Assembly (NCBI RefSeq): GCF_001697225.1
Contig: NZ_CP014671.1
Location: 620,001-684,000, forward strand
DNA length: 64,000 nt
From: Immundisolibacter cernigliae
Lineage (GTDB): Bacteria > Pseudomonadota > Gammaproteobacteria > Immundisolibacterales > Immundisolibacteraceae
Direction: 5' to 3'
Below are positions 30,261-41,205 of this stretch, one piece after another (within the stretch, counting starts at the first letter, position 1; each line of letters begins with the position of its first letter). Made by a program: the position numbers and the translations under genes. The notes under the pieces were generated by a model. The model was given only the letters and a program-made list of their open reading frames with translations. It searched no databases and was not told the DNA's origin.

Positions 30261-31091
30261 TCACAGCTCGGCCACGTCGAGCAGGCCCGCCAGACGTGGC
30301 CAAGCCAGCACCGGGCCGTCACGGCAGATGAAATGCGGCCCCAGCTGGCAGTGGCCGCAGTAGCCGACCGCGCATTTCATGTTGCGTTCCAGCGACAGGT
30401 GAATCGCCGCCGCCGGCACGCCACGGCGCAGCAGCGCCTCGCCGGCGAAGCGCATCATGATCTCCGGGCCGCACACGAAGGCCGTGGTGCGCGCCGGATC
30501 GAAACCGGCGCGGGCGATCAGCCGCGTCACCACACCGACCTCGTCGGTCCAGTCGGGCGTGGCGCGGTCCACCGTGACGCGCAGTTCCAGATCACCGCGC
30601 GCACGCCAGGCGGCCAGTTGATCCGCGAACAGCACATCGGCCGGGCTGCGCGTGCCGTACAGCAGGCACAGCCGCCCGAACTGCGCACGCCGGGCCAGCG
30701 CCCCGAGGATGGCCGGACGCAGCGGCGCCAGACCCAGACCACCGGCGACGATCACCAGATCGCCGCCTTCGGCCTCGGCCAGCGGCCAGGCAGTGCCGTA
30801 AGGACCGCGCAGACCGATCACCGTGCCCACCGGCAACGCCGCCATCGGCCGCGTCACGCTGCCCACGGCGCGGATCGTATGCAGCAGGGGCTCGCCGGCC
30901 GCAGCGCTGCTGATCGACACCGGCACCTCGCCGATGCCGTAGGCGTACAGCATGTTGAACTGGCCGGGCAGGAACGTGGGGGCGTGCTCACCGAGCGGCT
31001 CGACCGTCCAGGTGAACACGTCGGCGCTGTCCTGACGGCGCGCGACGATGCGGTACGGCGCCGGCAGCGTGGGTTCGGCGGGCGCGCTCAT
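30261..31091 (-). CDS. hydG: Hydrogenase gamma subunit, FAD/NAD(P)-binding reductase
   Basis: Flavoprotein of 276 residues that moves electrons between NAD(P)H and the hydrogenase clusters. It has a ferredoxin-reductase-type FAD domain ([21 protein letters not shown]), an NAD(P)-binding domain ([38 protein letters not shown]) and a C-terminal [2Fe-2S] motif ([17 protein letters not shown]). It overlaps the preceding cyclic-nucleotide-binding gene by ATGA. Confidence 0.95.
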   Translation of the reverse strand: MSAPAEPTLPAPYRIVARRQDSADVFTWTVEPLGEHAPTFLPGQFNMLYAYGIGEVPVSISSAAAGEPLLHTIRAVGSVTRPMAALPVGTVIGLRGPYGTAWPLAEAEGGDLVIVAGGLGLAPLRPAILGALARRAQFGRLCLLYGTRSPADVLFADQLAAWRARGDLELRVTVDRATPDWTDEVGVVTRLIARAGFDPARTTAFVCGPEIMMRFAGEALLRRGVPAAAIHLSLERNMKCAVGYCGHCQLGPHFICRDGPVLAWPRLAGLLDVAEL

Positions 31092-31551
31092 CGCTGTCCG
31101 GCCGGCGGGGCATACACGTCCAGCACCTGCAGGCGACAGGACTGCACGCGCTCGCTGAGTGTCGACACCAGCACCTTGAGCACGGCGTAACCGACCGTCG
31201 GATCGCGCTCCATGAGCGCCCGCAGTGGCTCGGCGGCAAAGGCCAGCGTTCGCGTCGGTGTGGTCGCCAGCGCGTCGAACTGGCAGCGATAAGGCGGCGC
31301 GAACCACGACCAGCCGACCGCCTCGTCCGGGCCTATGGTTTCCAGCGTCACCAGGCCCTGCCCCGGCAGGGCGAGCCGGATTTGCACCTGCCCTTCCAGC
31401 ACCAGGTAGAACGTGTCCGCCGGGGCGTGCTGGCGCAGCAAGAATTCGCCCTGGGCGAAACACCGCTCGCTGGCGCAGGCGGCCAGCTCCCCGCACTGAG
31501 CCTCCCCGAGCCCCTGGCAGAAACGCTGGCTCTCGACCCGTTCGCGCAATG

Positions 31552-31555
<4 letters not shown>
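31088..31555 (-). CDS. Stand-alone cyclic-nucleotide-binding domain protein
   Basis: Protein of 155 residues with a CRP-like effector domain only. [32 protein letters not shown] and the phosphate-binding-cassette region [20 protein letters not shown] are recognisable, but the residues that bind cAMP phosphate (usually E and R with SA/T) are not clearly kept. No helix-turn-helix follows the last helix ([20 protein letters not shown]), so it is not a DNA-binding regulator. It is locked into the operon by ATGA overlaps with hydB and hydG, which suggests a structural or regulatory partner of the hydrogenase. Confidence 0.88.
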
Positions 31556-32688
<1,133 letters not shown>

Positions 32689-32825
32689 GGCTTCGATTGT
32701 GACCCGATCCTGGCCCGGGAAGCCGTGACCTCACGCAAGCGGGCGCGGTCGCCGGGCCTGCTCTTCCATGATGCCTGCCGAAAGGTGTCAAATGGGTTTC
32801 CGGCCACTCGACCACGAGACCTGCC

Positions 32826-33374
32826 ATGCACCCACTCGCGCAACGCCTGCACGACGATCACCGGCGCCTGACGCAGGTGCTGGGCGTACTGGAGGCCCAG
32901 ATCGATCGTCTGGCCCGGGCCGAGGATGTCGACTTCGACCTGATGCTCGACGCCATGACCTACATCACCGAGTTCCCCAACCGCCTGCACCACCCGGTCG
33001 AGGACGTGCTGTTCGCGCGTCTGGCGGCCAGCGACCCCGGCGCCGCCGACGCCTGCCAGGCGCAGATCGCCGAGCACCAGCGCCTGTTTCACGACAGCGC
33101 CGCGTTCTATAACCTGCTCGAGGCGGTGCAGATGGACGATGCGACCTTGATGCGCGACCGCCTGGTGGACGCCGGCCGGGAATTCATCGCCGCGCAGCGG
33201 GCGCACTTGCTGCGCGAGGAACGGGAGCTGCTGCCGCGCGCCGAGCAGCAGCTGCGCGACGCCGACTGGGACATCGCCGCAGGTACCGCCAGCGTCGTCA
33301 GCGACCCACTCGACGGAACCGCCACGCCGGCGCGTTATCAGGCGCTCTACGAGGCCATCTGCACAGCGCATTAG
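32826..33374 (+). CDS. Hemerythrin-like HHE domain protein
   Basis: Helical protein of 182 residues with the di-iron hemerythrin-type histidines: LHDDHRRLTQ near the N-terminus, FPNRLHHPVEDVLF, AEHQRLFHD and a later AQRAHLLREERELLP. Such cytosolic proteins bind oxygen or nitric oxide or repair iron-sulfur clusters. It is divergent from the oxygen-sensitive hydrogenase operon across 137 bases, so a shared redox response is plausible but unproven. Confidence 0.88.
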   Translation: MHPLAQRLHDDHRRLTQVLGVLEAQIDRLARAEDVDFDLMLDAMTYITEFPNRLHHPVEDVLFARLAASDPGAADACQAQIAEHQRLFHDSAAFYNLLEAVQMDDATLMRDRLVDAGREFIAAQRAHLLREERELLPRAEQQLRDADWDIAAGTASVVSDPLDGTATPARYQALYEAICTAH

Positions 33375-33454
33375 CGGCCGCCCCAGGCCAGACCTTCGGC
33401 GCCAGCCGGCATCCCGAAACACCGGCGGCGGCGCCCCGGTTAGGTCCACCCGAA

Positions 33455-34039
33455 TCAGTCGGCAAGCGCGCCCGCCAACAGATCGAGGTCGACCTGCACG
33501 CCGCCCGGAATCGTCGGCCCCAGACTGCCGGCGAACTCCTGCACGTGCGGCTTGCCGTAGGCGCCGTCCAGCAGGCGGTAGACGGTGACCAGCCGGTCGC
33601 CCGGGTGCACCAGCCAGTACTCGGCCACGCCGTGGCGTTCGTACAGGTCGCGCTTTAGCAGCTGGTCGTGGCTGGCGGTACTCGGCGACAGCACCTCGAT
33701 GACCCAGTCCGGCGCGCCGCGGGCGCCACGCTCGTCCAGCCGGCCGCGGTCGCAGAACACGGCGATGTCCGGCTGCACCACGGTATCGATGGCCTCGTCG
33801 GCCTCGTTGCCGCGCGGCAGGCGCACGTCGAAGGGGGCGACGTAGGCCTGGCATGGGTGGCCCTGCAGAGCATTTGCGATTTGGCTGAACAGCTCGCCGA
33901 CGATCGCCTGGTGCTGCCGCATGGACACCGGTGACATCGCGTAGGCACGCCCGTCGATCAGCTCGTAACGCAGCTCGTCCGGCCAGCTCAGGTACTCGCC
34001 GTAGGTATGCAGGTGTTGATCGCGCAGGGGCAGTCCCAT
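33455..34039 (-). CDS. Uma2 family (DUF820) putative endonuclease
   Basis: Protein of 194 residues with the PD-(D/E)XK-like core of the Uma2 family: YELIDGRAYAMSP, VQPDIAVFCD, APDWVIEVLSPSTASHD with the catalytic D-x(n)-ExL pattern, then KRDLYERHGVAEYWLVHP. Usually found as scattered, often transposon-associated families; here single. The ATG at 34039 is chosen (MGLPLRDQHLHTYGEYLSW). Biological role is not established. Confidence 0.88.
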   Translation of the reverse strand: MGLPLRDQHLHTYGEYLSWPDELRYELIDGRAYAMSPVSMRQHQAIVGELFSQIANALQGHPCQAYVAPFDVRLPRGNEADEAIDTVVQPDIAVFCDRGRLDERGARGAPDWVIEVLSPSTASHDQLLKRDLYERHGVAEYWLVHPGDRLVTVYRLLDGAYGKPHVQEFAGSLGPTIPGGVQVDLDLLAGALAD

Positions 34040-34153
34040 GAGCAGGTCTCCGGAATCGCGGCCGGCTGCATGGTAGCAGCCGCACAGGCCGCCGATCGGG
34101 ACATTCGGCCGGCCGGGCGGCAGGCACCGGGCAAGCGCGGCACATTGGCATAA

Positions 34154-35302
<1,149 letters not shown>

Positions 35303-35313
35303 GCCGGCCCGAC

Positions 35314-36756
35314 ATGGCATTCGAACTGCCGGCGGCGGTCGGCTGGCTGGTCCTTAGCCTGCACACGGGCCTTAGCCTGCTGTGCGCCTGGCACGCCCTG
35401 CTGACCAAACGCGAGCCGCGCTCGGCGCTGGCCTGGATCGGCGTCACCCTGCTGCTGCCGCTGGGCGGGCCGCTGCTGTACCTGGCCTTCGGCGTGAATC
35501 GCATCCGCACCCGGGGACTGCACGGGCGCCCTGCGCTGCCGCTGGAGTTCGGCTACGAACAGGCGGAGGATGCCGAGCCGGCGCCTCCCGATGTCCCGGC
35601 CGGCGCGGGCGGACCGGGCGGTCCGATTGCCCGCGCCTCCGGTCGCATCAGCCACCGCCCCTGCCTGCCCGGCAACACGGCCGAACTGCTGCACAACGGC
35701 GAGCAGGCCTACCCGGCCATGATCGAGGCAATCCGCTCGGCCGAGCGCTACATCTACCTGTCGACCTATATCTTCGGCGCCCGCGGCGCGGCGCGCGACC
35801 TGATCGACGCGCTCAAGGCCGCCCAGCGGCGCGGCGTGACGGTGTGCGTGCTGATCGATGGCCTTGGCCAGTGGTACACGGCGGCGCGGGCACGGCCGCT
35901 GCTCAAGGAAGCCGGCGTACGGGTGGCCGAATTCCTGCCGCTGCGCCTGTGGCCGCCCAGCCTGCACGTGAACATGCGCAATCACCGCAAGGTGCTGGTG
36001 GTCGATGGCGAAGTCGCCTTCACCGGCGGCATGAACATCGCCGACTACCACTGCGTGGCCGGCGGCGGCCGCAACCGGGTGATCGACCTGCACCTGCGCC
36101 TGCGCGGGCCGGTGGTCGGCCAGATGGAAACCGTGTTCGCCGAGGACTGGCACTTCGCCACCGGCCAGGCGCTGCCGGAACCGGCGCCCGCCGGCAGCAG
36201 CCCGGGCAGCGCGTCCTGCCGGGTGATCACCGACGGCCCCAACGAGGACCTGGACCGCCTGGCGCTGGTGCTGCTGGTGGCCGCGTCGGCGGCGCAACGG
36301 CGCATCAGCATCATGACGCCCTACTTCCTGCCATCGCGCGAGCTGCTGGGCGCCCTGCAGGCGGCGGCCCTGCGCGGCGTGCAGGTGTCGGTGCTGCTGC
36401 CGGGCAAGAACAACCTGCCCTACGTGCACTGGGCCACGCGCAACATGCTGTGGGAGCTGCTGCAGCACGGCGTCGAAGTGCGCTACCAGCCGCCGCCGTT
36501 CGTGCACAGCAAGCTGCTGCTGATCGACGAGGACTACGCACAGCTCGGTTCGGCGAATCTGGACCCGCGCAGCCTGCGCCTGAACTTCGAGCTCAACGTC
36601 GAGCTGTACGACCCGGCCTTGAACACCCTGCTGGCGGATCATTTCGCGACCGCATGGGAGCGTTCGCGCCCGGTGACGCTGACCGAAATCAGCCAGCGCC
36701 GCCTTGCCGTGCGCACTCGGGATGCGCTGTGTTGGCTGTTCTCGCCGTATTTGTGA
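35314..36756 (+). CDS. cls: Cardiolipin synthase (phospholipase D family)
   Basis: Membrane enzyme of 480 residues making cardiolipin from phosphatidylglycerol. Two N-terminal hydrophobic segments (VGWLVLSLHTGLSLLCAW and ALAWIGVTLLLPLGGPLLYLAFG) precede two catalytic HKD motifs: HVNMRNHRKVLVVDGEVAF, and FVHSKLLLIDEDYAQLGSAN. The start lies 11 bases after frmA, so co-transcription is likely. A short proline/glycine-rich linker near residues 85-110 separates anchor and catalytic part. Confidence 0.94.
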   Translation: MAFELPAAVGWLVLSLHTGLSLLCAWHALLTKREPRSALAWIGVTLLLPLGGPLLYLAFGVNRIRTRGLHGRPALPLEFGYEQAEDAEPAPPDVPAGAGGPGGPIARASGRISHRPCLPGNTAELLHNGEQAYPAMIEAIRSAERYIYLSTYIFGARGAARDLIDALKAAQRRGVTVCVLIDGLGQWYTAARARPLLKEAGVRVAEFLPLRLWPPSLHVNMRNHRKVLVVDGEVAFTGGMNIADYHCVAGGGRNRVIDLHLRLRGPVVGQMETVFAEDWHFATGQALPEPAPAGSSPGSASCRVITDGPNEDLDRLALVLLVAASAAQRRISIMTPYFLPSRELLGALQAAALRGVQVSVLLPGKNNLPYVHWATRNMLWELLQHGVEVRYQPPPFVHSKLLLIDEDYAQLGSANLDPRSLRLNFELNVELYDPALNTLLADHFATAWERSRPVTLTEISQRRLAVRTRDALCWLFSPYL

Positions 36757-37017
36757 GGCCGGGCCGGGCGTACGCCACCGGCGCCGGTTGATACCAGCCG
36801 CCCGGCGGCTGCCTCAGCGATCCCGTCGCCGGCAGTGCCGTTGTCCCGGATCGACTCGTAGCCGCTCACCGACCAGGCCGTTACCGAACACCGGATTGCG
36901 GCCCGGCGTAACAAGATCGGTACCGCGGCGACCAGCGCGGCGACCGCCTGCTGGCAGCGACCTGGCCGGCATAGAGCGGCGGCGCGATGGCGGCAAAGCG
37001 CCGATTGGCGCGCAAGG
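36757..37017. other. Gene-free interval before an IS5 relic
   Basis: No supported gene. In the frame of the transposase relic a stop codon and unrecognisable sequence precede it. Probably decayed mobile-element DNA together with the cls terminator region. Confidence 0.4.
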
Positions 37018-37176
37018 TTTCTGGTTCTTGCCAAGCGCTGGGTCGTCGAGCGGACTCATGCCTGGAACGAACGGGCACGTCGCTTGGTGATGCATCGTGA
37101 CCGCCTCGCCGGCGTATCCGAAGCTTGGCTCTGGCTGACCGAAGCACGTATGCTTCGGAGACGCCTGACTGCCTGA
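37018..37176 (+). pseudogene. C-terminal relic of an IS5-family transposase
   Basis: This frame reads FLVLAKRWVVERTHAWNERA, then RRLVMHRDRLAGVSEAWLWL, then TEARMLRRRLTA and a stop. It matches the end of IS5-family DDE transposases, including the catalytic-glutamate region R-W-V-V-E-R-T-x-A-W. No upstream transposase sequence, inverted repeats or target duplication are recognisable. Confidence 0.8.
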
Positions 37177-37221
37177 CTTTCGTAAGCACCCTCTGAGTCT
37201 TGCGGACCCCCTGAACTTGGC

Positions 37222-38415
37222 TTAGGGCCGCATCCAGGCCAGCAGGGCGATGTCGTCCGATTGCTCCGCGCCGGCCGCAAAGGCGTGTATGCCATCTGCA
37301 ACCGATGCCACCAGGTGCTGCGGCAACTGGCTGGTACAGCCGGTCAGCAACTGTGCCAGCCGGGTATCGCCAAAGGCCGTGCCGGCGCGGTCGAAGGCCT
37401 CGGTGACCCCGTCCGAGTACGCCAGCAGGCGGGCTTGCGGTGGCACGTCAACGGTTTCCACCCGAATTCCGTAGCCCGGCATCACGCCCAGCGGCAGGCT
37501 GGGCGAGACACCAAGCGCCTGGACCGAACCGGGCGTGCACAGGTACGGGGCCGGATGCCCGGCGCAGGCGTAGCTCAGGCGGTCGGCGTGCAGGTCCGCA
37601 ATGCCCAGGAACAGGGTGACGAACTGCGCGCTGTCGTTGGCCTCGGCCAATGCCTCGTTGGTTTCGGCCAGGATCGCGGCCACGGCCTGTGCGGGATCCT
37701 GGCCGGCACGCCAGTGTTGGCGGGCGGTTGCACGCAACAGGCTGACGGTGCGGGCCATGCACAGGGCCGCTTCCGCGCCCTTGCCGGACACGTCGCCAAG
37801 CGCCAGCAGGTAATGACCGTCACTCAGCGGGAAGTGGTCGATCAGGTCGCCGCCGATTTCCCGCGCCGGCTTGAGCCGGGCCGCCACGCACAGCGGGCCA
37901 TGCGGGCCCGGTTCCGGTTGGTCGGGCGGCACCATCGACAGCTGCAGACGGCGGGCGGCCAGCAGGTCGCGCTGCGTGCGCTCCAGCTGTGCCGCCATCA
38001 GGTCGCGTAGCTGCTTGCGCTCCAGGGTCGCCCGCACACGGGCTTCCAGCAGCGGGGCATTGATGGGTTTGGTCAGGTAGTCCTGCGCCCCCAGTTCGAT
38101 ACAGCGAATCACGCCGGCCATTTCATCCGCCGCCGATACCATGAGCACCGGCAGTTCGGGCAGCTGACCTTCGGCGCGCAGGGTGGTGAGCACGCCGTAG
38201 CCGTCGAGCACCGGCATCATCAGGTCCAGCAGCACCAGGTCGTAGGCGTGCGCGCGCAGGTGCTCGAGGGCTGCCTCGCCGTTGTCGACGCAGTCCACCC
38301 GCTCCAGGCCCATGCGTCGCAGGCGGCGCGCAAGCAGATCGCAATTGAGCGGGTTGTCGTCCACCACCAGCACGCGCTGCGTGCTTGGCAGCGTCTCGCC
38401 GCTGGGAGGGATCAT
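37222..38415 (-). CDS. Response regulator with PP2C-type serine phosphatase (RsbU-like)
   Basis: Two-domain protein of 397 residues. The N-terminal receiver (RVLVVDDNPLNCDLL, phospho-acceptor Asp in DLVLLDLMMP, Lys in YLTKPINAP) joins through a helical linker to a SpoIIE/PP2C phosphatase (REIGGDLIDHFPL, LALGDVSGKGAEAAL, DGVTEAFDRAG, EQSDDIALL). It is expected to dephosphorylate the STAS protein encoded two genes upstream. It is the last gene of the three-gene partner-switching operon, 7 bases after the kinase. Confidence 0.92.
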   Translation of the reverse strand: MIPPSGETLPSTQRVLVVDDNPLNCDLLARRLRRMGLERVDCVDNGEAALEHLRAHAYDLVLLDLMMPVLDGYGVLTTLRAEGQLPELPVLMVSAADEMAGVIRCIELGAQDYLTKPINAPLLEARVRATLERKQLRDLMAAQLERTQRDLLAARRLQLSMVPPDQPEPGPHGPLCVAARLKPAREIGGDLIDHFPLSDGHYLLALGDVSGKGAEAALCMARTVSLLRATARQHWRAGQDPAQAVAAILAETNEALAEANDSAQFVTLFLGIADLHADRLSYACAGHPAPYLCTPGSVQALGVSPSLPLGVMPGYGIRVETVDVPPQARLLAYSDGVTEAFDRAGTAFGDTRLAQLLTGCTSQLPQHLVASVADGIHAFAAGAEQSDDIALLAWMRP

Positions 38416-38422
38416 GTCGCGC

Positions 38423-38866
38423 CTAGCCGGCCGGGCTGAAGCGCAGTCGGTTCCAGGCGCCGACGCGCGCGTAACTGAGCTGGCGCGTGAACTTGCGAAC
38501 GAGGTCGATGCCCAGGCCGCCGATGCGCACCTCGGAAAGCTCGGTGAGGGCCAGCGGCGCGGCCTGTTCCAGGGGATTGAACTCCGGCCCCGCGTCCCAC
38601 AGGGTGATCTCTACCGTGTCGGCAGCAGGCGCGGCATCCACCACGATCGATGCCGGCCCGGCCGCCGGGTAGGCGTAATCGATGATGTTGGTCACCAGCT
38701 CGCACAGGCACAGATCCAGCGCGTGGGCGCTGCGCGGGGTCAGTTGATAGGTGTCCGCCACACGTGCGCACCAGGCGGACAGATTCGCAAGCGCCGAGTA
38801 ATCGCCGTTCAACACGCAGCGCTCGGCGCCGGGCGGTTGCGGCGGCAGCTCGGGCGACTGTGACAC
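38423..38866 (-). CDS. Anti-sigma regulatory factor, HATPase (RsbW-like)
   Basis: Serine kinase/anti-sigma factor homologue of 147 residues. The ATPase N-box LDLCLCELVTNIIDYAYP and the G1-type DAGPEFNP followed by GGLGIDLVRKF are intact, so kinase activity toward the STAS partner is plausible. The start is GTG at 38866. The regulated sigma factor or other target is not encoded in the window. Confidence 0.88.
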   Translation of the reverse strand: MSQSPELPPQPPGAERCVLNGDYSALANLSAWCARVADTYQLTPRSAHALDLCLCELVTNIIDYAYPAAGPASIVVDAAPAADTVEITLWDAGPEFNPLEQAAPLALTELSEVRIGGLGIDLVRKFTRQLSYARVGAWNRLRFSPAG

Positions 38867-38886
38867 GCGACGCGTCCCGAGTCGGG

Positions 38887-39234
38887 TCAGCTGTCGTTCA
38901 GCAAGGCCGCACAGGCCTCATCGAGGGTGGCAAAAACGTTGATGATCTGCTCCACACCGGTCGCATCCAGTACGGCGCGCACATCCTCCCGGGGCGCTGC
39001 CAGCACCATTCTGCCGCCCCGCCGCTGCAGGGTGCGCGCGTTGGCGAAAAACAGTCGCAAACCGACCGAAGCCAAAAAGTCGACCTGTGACAGGTCGACT
39101 ACAACCGGGGCTTTGCGCGTGGCGGTCGCGGCCGTGAAGGGCATCGCAATATCCTCGACCCCAAGGGCATCCATGCGCCCGACCAGGCTTATCTGGACAA
39201 GGTCATCGCTTCGATCGGCGACAGCCATTTTCAT
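38887..39234 (-). CDS. STAS-domain anti-sigma factor antagonist
   Basis: Protein of 115 residues with the STAS fold: VQISLVGRMDALGV, VVVDLSQVDFLASVGLRLFF, where Ser in LASVG aligns with the phosphorylated serine of SpoIIAA/RsbV. A strong GGAGGA site lies 6 bases before the ATG at 39234. It heads the operon with the RsbW-like kinase and the RsbU-like phosphatase, completing a switch. Confidence 0.92.
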   Translation of the reverse strand: MKMAVADRSDDLVQISLVGRMDALGVEDIAMPFTAATATRKAPVVVDLSQVDFLASVGLRLFFANARTLQRRGGRMVLAAPREDVRAVLDATGVEQIINVFATLDEACAALLNDS

Positions 39235-39447
39235 ACGTGATCCTCCGCTGCTGCACCGCAAGTGGCGCTCGGTTCAGTCTAGCAGTGTACGTGCGGGCTC
39301 ACGACACTGCGATGGCAAGACCGGCCTCGGGCTTGCGGTTGGCTCGTGGCGGCGCGAACGGCGTCCTTGCGTGCGGGTCGGAAGATCGGAGCGTGGCGCC
39401 GGCGTTTCCCGCAGCGGCGGTCGTCGGGAAATCCCCGATGGTTTGAT

Positions 39448-40218
39448 TCAGCGCGTCCCCTGGTCCAGGCACAAGCTATCGACCGCGGCGCCGATGTCGT
39501 CGGCCAGCCGGCCACCGGTGGCCAGACGCATTTCGTCCCCCGGCCGGTACTTGCCGGTGCGCACCAGGATGCCGCCAAGGCCGGCGGCGAGCGCGCCGTT
39601 GACGTCGGCCTCCACGTCATCGCCGATCATGACTGCCTGTGCCGGGGTGCAAGCGAGCGGGCGCAGCGCCGCTGCGAACAGGGCCGGTGCCGGCTTGCCC
39701 AGCAGTTCCGCGCTGACCCCGGCCGCATATTCCAGTGCCGCGACGAAGGGCCCGGCGTCCAGCGACAGTCCGTCCGCTTCCTTGAAATAGCGGTTGCGAC
39801 CCAGCGCCAGCAGCGGCGCGCCGGCCTGCAGCAGTCGAAACGCCTGATTGAGGCCGGCATAGCTGAAATGATCGCCGGCATCGCCCACCACCACGGCGTT
39901 CGGTTGGTCCACTTCGATCCCGGCGAAGTCCGGGGCAAGGCCGGGATGGATCAGCAGCAGCGGGCGCAGGCCGCGTTCGAGCAGCACCGTGCGCGCAGCG
40001 CTGGCCGGAGTCAGCAGCTCGTCGGTGGCCACATCCAGGCCCAGGCGCGCCAGTTCCAGCAGCAGCGCGGCGCGACTCTGACGCGTGGTGTTGGTGACGA
40101 AACGCAGCGCCAAGCCGCTGGCGCGCAGCCGGGCCAGGGCATCCTGCGCGCCGGGCAGCAGGCGCGTGCCCTCGTAGAACACGCCGCCCAGGTCCAGCAG
40201 TACGGTATGCAGCTTCAT
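39448..40218 (-). CDS. HAD-superfamily hydrolase (LHPP/NagD-like)
   Basis: Phosphatase-like protein of 256 residues of HAD subfamily IIA. Motif I is LLDLGGVFYEG; the second Asp of the canonical DxD is Gly, as in LHPP-type members. Motif II is FVTNTTRQS, motif III has GKPAPALF and motif IV VMIGDDVEADVNGALAAG. The LHPP group hydrolyses phosphohistidine, phospholysine or pyrophosphate; the substrate here is unknown. It stands 74 bases downstream of the cbb3-associated SafE-like gene on the same strand. Confidence 0.88.
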   Translation of the reverse strand: MKLHTVLLDLGGVFYEGTRLLPGAQDALARLRASGLALRFVTNTTRQSRAALLLELARLGLDVATDELLTPASAARTVLLERGLRPLLLIHPGLAPDFAGIEVDQPNAVVVGDAGDHFSYAGLNQAFRLLQAGAPLLALGRNRYFKEADGLSLDAGPFVAALEYAAGVSAELLGKPAPALFAAALRPLACTPAQAVMIGDDVEADVNGALAAGLGGILVRTGKYRPGDEMRLATGGRLADDIGAAVDSLCLDQGTR

Positions 40219-40292
40219 CACGCAGGCCTCCGGCCAGCCGGGCTGGCGGCGCGGGTTCCGCCCGCTGCGGCCTCCTTCTTCCCGGCTCGATT

Positions 40293-41027
40293 CTAGTGGT
40301 GGTGACCGGTCGTGTGTGGCGCCGGCGGCGGCCCATCCGGATGGACATGGCCGACATGGGGCAAGGCGCCGAGCACCGTCCACAGGCCGAAGCCCACCAG
40401 CAGGGCGCCGCTCAGGCGCCGCCCACGGCTGCCGCGCAGGTGGCGCAGCAGCCCGGCTGCGGTACCGCCGGCCAGCAGGATCGCCGGCAACGTGCCAAGG
40501 CCGAAGCCGGCCATGACCAGGGCGCCGTTGTCGGGGCTGCCGCTGGCCAGCGCCAGGGCCAGCATGCTGTACACCAGGCCGCACGGCAGCCAGCCCCACA
40601 GCGCGCCGACCGTCAGCGCCGCCAGCGGTCCGCGCGGCGGCAGCAGGCCGCCGAGGGCCGGCGTCAGGCGCGTCCACAGCCGGGCACCCAGGGCTTCGAT
40701 CCGCAGCAGGCCGCGCCAGCGCAGGGCGAGCGTCAGGCCCACCGCCACCAGCAGCGCGCCGAACACGATCCGCAGGGCCAGCCCCAGCCGCAGCAGGTCC
40801 AGGCCCCGGCCGAGCAGCGCGCCGCCGCCGCCGGCCAGCGCGCCGGCCAAGCCGTAGCTCAGCACTCGGCCGGTGCTCAGCAGCAGGGCAGTCAGCGGCG
40901 CCGGTCCGCGGCCGGCGCCGGCCAGCGCGGCGCTGATGCCGCCGCACATGGCCAGGCAATGGCCGCTGCCGGCCAGGCCCGCCAGCAGCGCCGCGGCGAA
41001 ACCGAGTTCAGGGCCGGGGCTGATCAT
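40293..41027 (-). CDS. Sulfite exporter TauE/SafE-family membrane protein linked to cbb3 assembly
   Basis: Membrane protein of 244 residues with about six helices. Near the N-terminus GLAGSGHCLAMCGGISAAL has the H-C-x3-C-G-G motif common to the cbb3-linked SafE-like family, a likely metal site. The C-terminus is histidine-rich (HVGHVHPDGPPPAPHTTGHHH), suggesting copper or zinc handling in oxidase assembly. It overlaps ccoS by 20 bases. Transport of sulfite should not be assumed. Confidence 0.85.
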   Translation of the reverse strand: MISPGPELGFAAALLAGLAGSGHCLAMCGGISAALAGAGRGPAPLTALLLSTGRVLSYGLAGALAGGGGALLGRGLDLLRLGLALRIVFGALLVAVGLTLALRWRGLLRIEALGARLWTRLTPALGGLLPPRGPLAALTVGALWGWLPCGLVYSMLALALASGSPDNGALVMAGFGLGTLPAILLAGGTAAGLLRHLRGSRGRRLSGALLVGFGLWTVLGALPHVGHVHPDGPPPAPHTTGHHH

Positions 41028-41196
41028 CGTTCGGTGGCTCGGATCGGGGTGGCTGCGTCTCGTCGTCGTGCAGGATGCGCCACGCCGGGCTGTCGAGGTC
41101 ATCGAACTGGCCGCTGCGCATGGCCCAGAAGAACACCGCCACGGCGATGCCCACCAGCAGCAGGGTGACCGGGACCAGGAAGAACAGGCTTTCCAT
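41008..41196 (-). CDS. ccoS: cbb3 oxidase maturation protein CcoS
   Basis: Single-helix membrane protein of 62 residues needed for cofactor insertion into cbb3 oxidase. It has the typical start MESLFFLVPVTLLLVGIAVA, then FFWAMRSGQFDDLDSPAWRIL, the family signature (SGQFDDLDxPAxRIL). It lies 9 bases after ccoI. Confidence 0.95.
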   Translation of the reverse strand: MESLFFLVPVTLLLVGIAVAVFFWAMRSGQFDDLDSPAWRILHDDETQPPRSEPPNDDQPRP

Positions 41197-41205
41197 CGGG
41201 CGCGG

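Noticed and set aside
32689-32825. FNR or CRP box sought between hydB and the hemerythrin-like gene
   Set aside because: TTGTGACCCGATC is suggestive of a half-site only; no second half-site at the right spacing.
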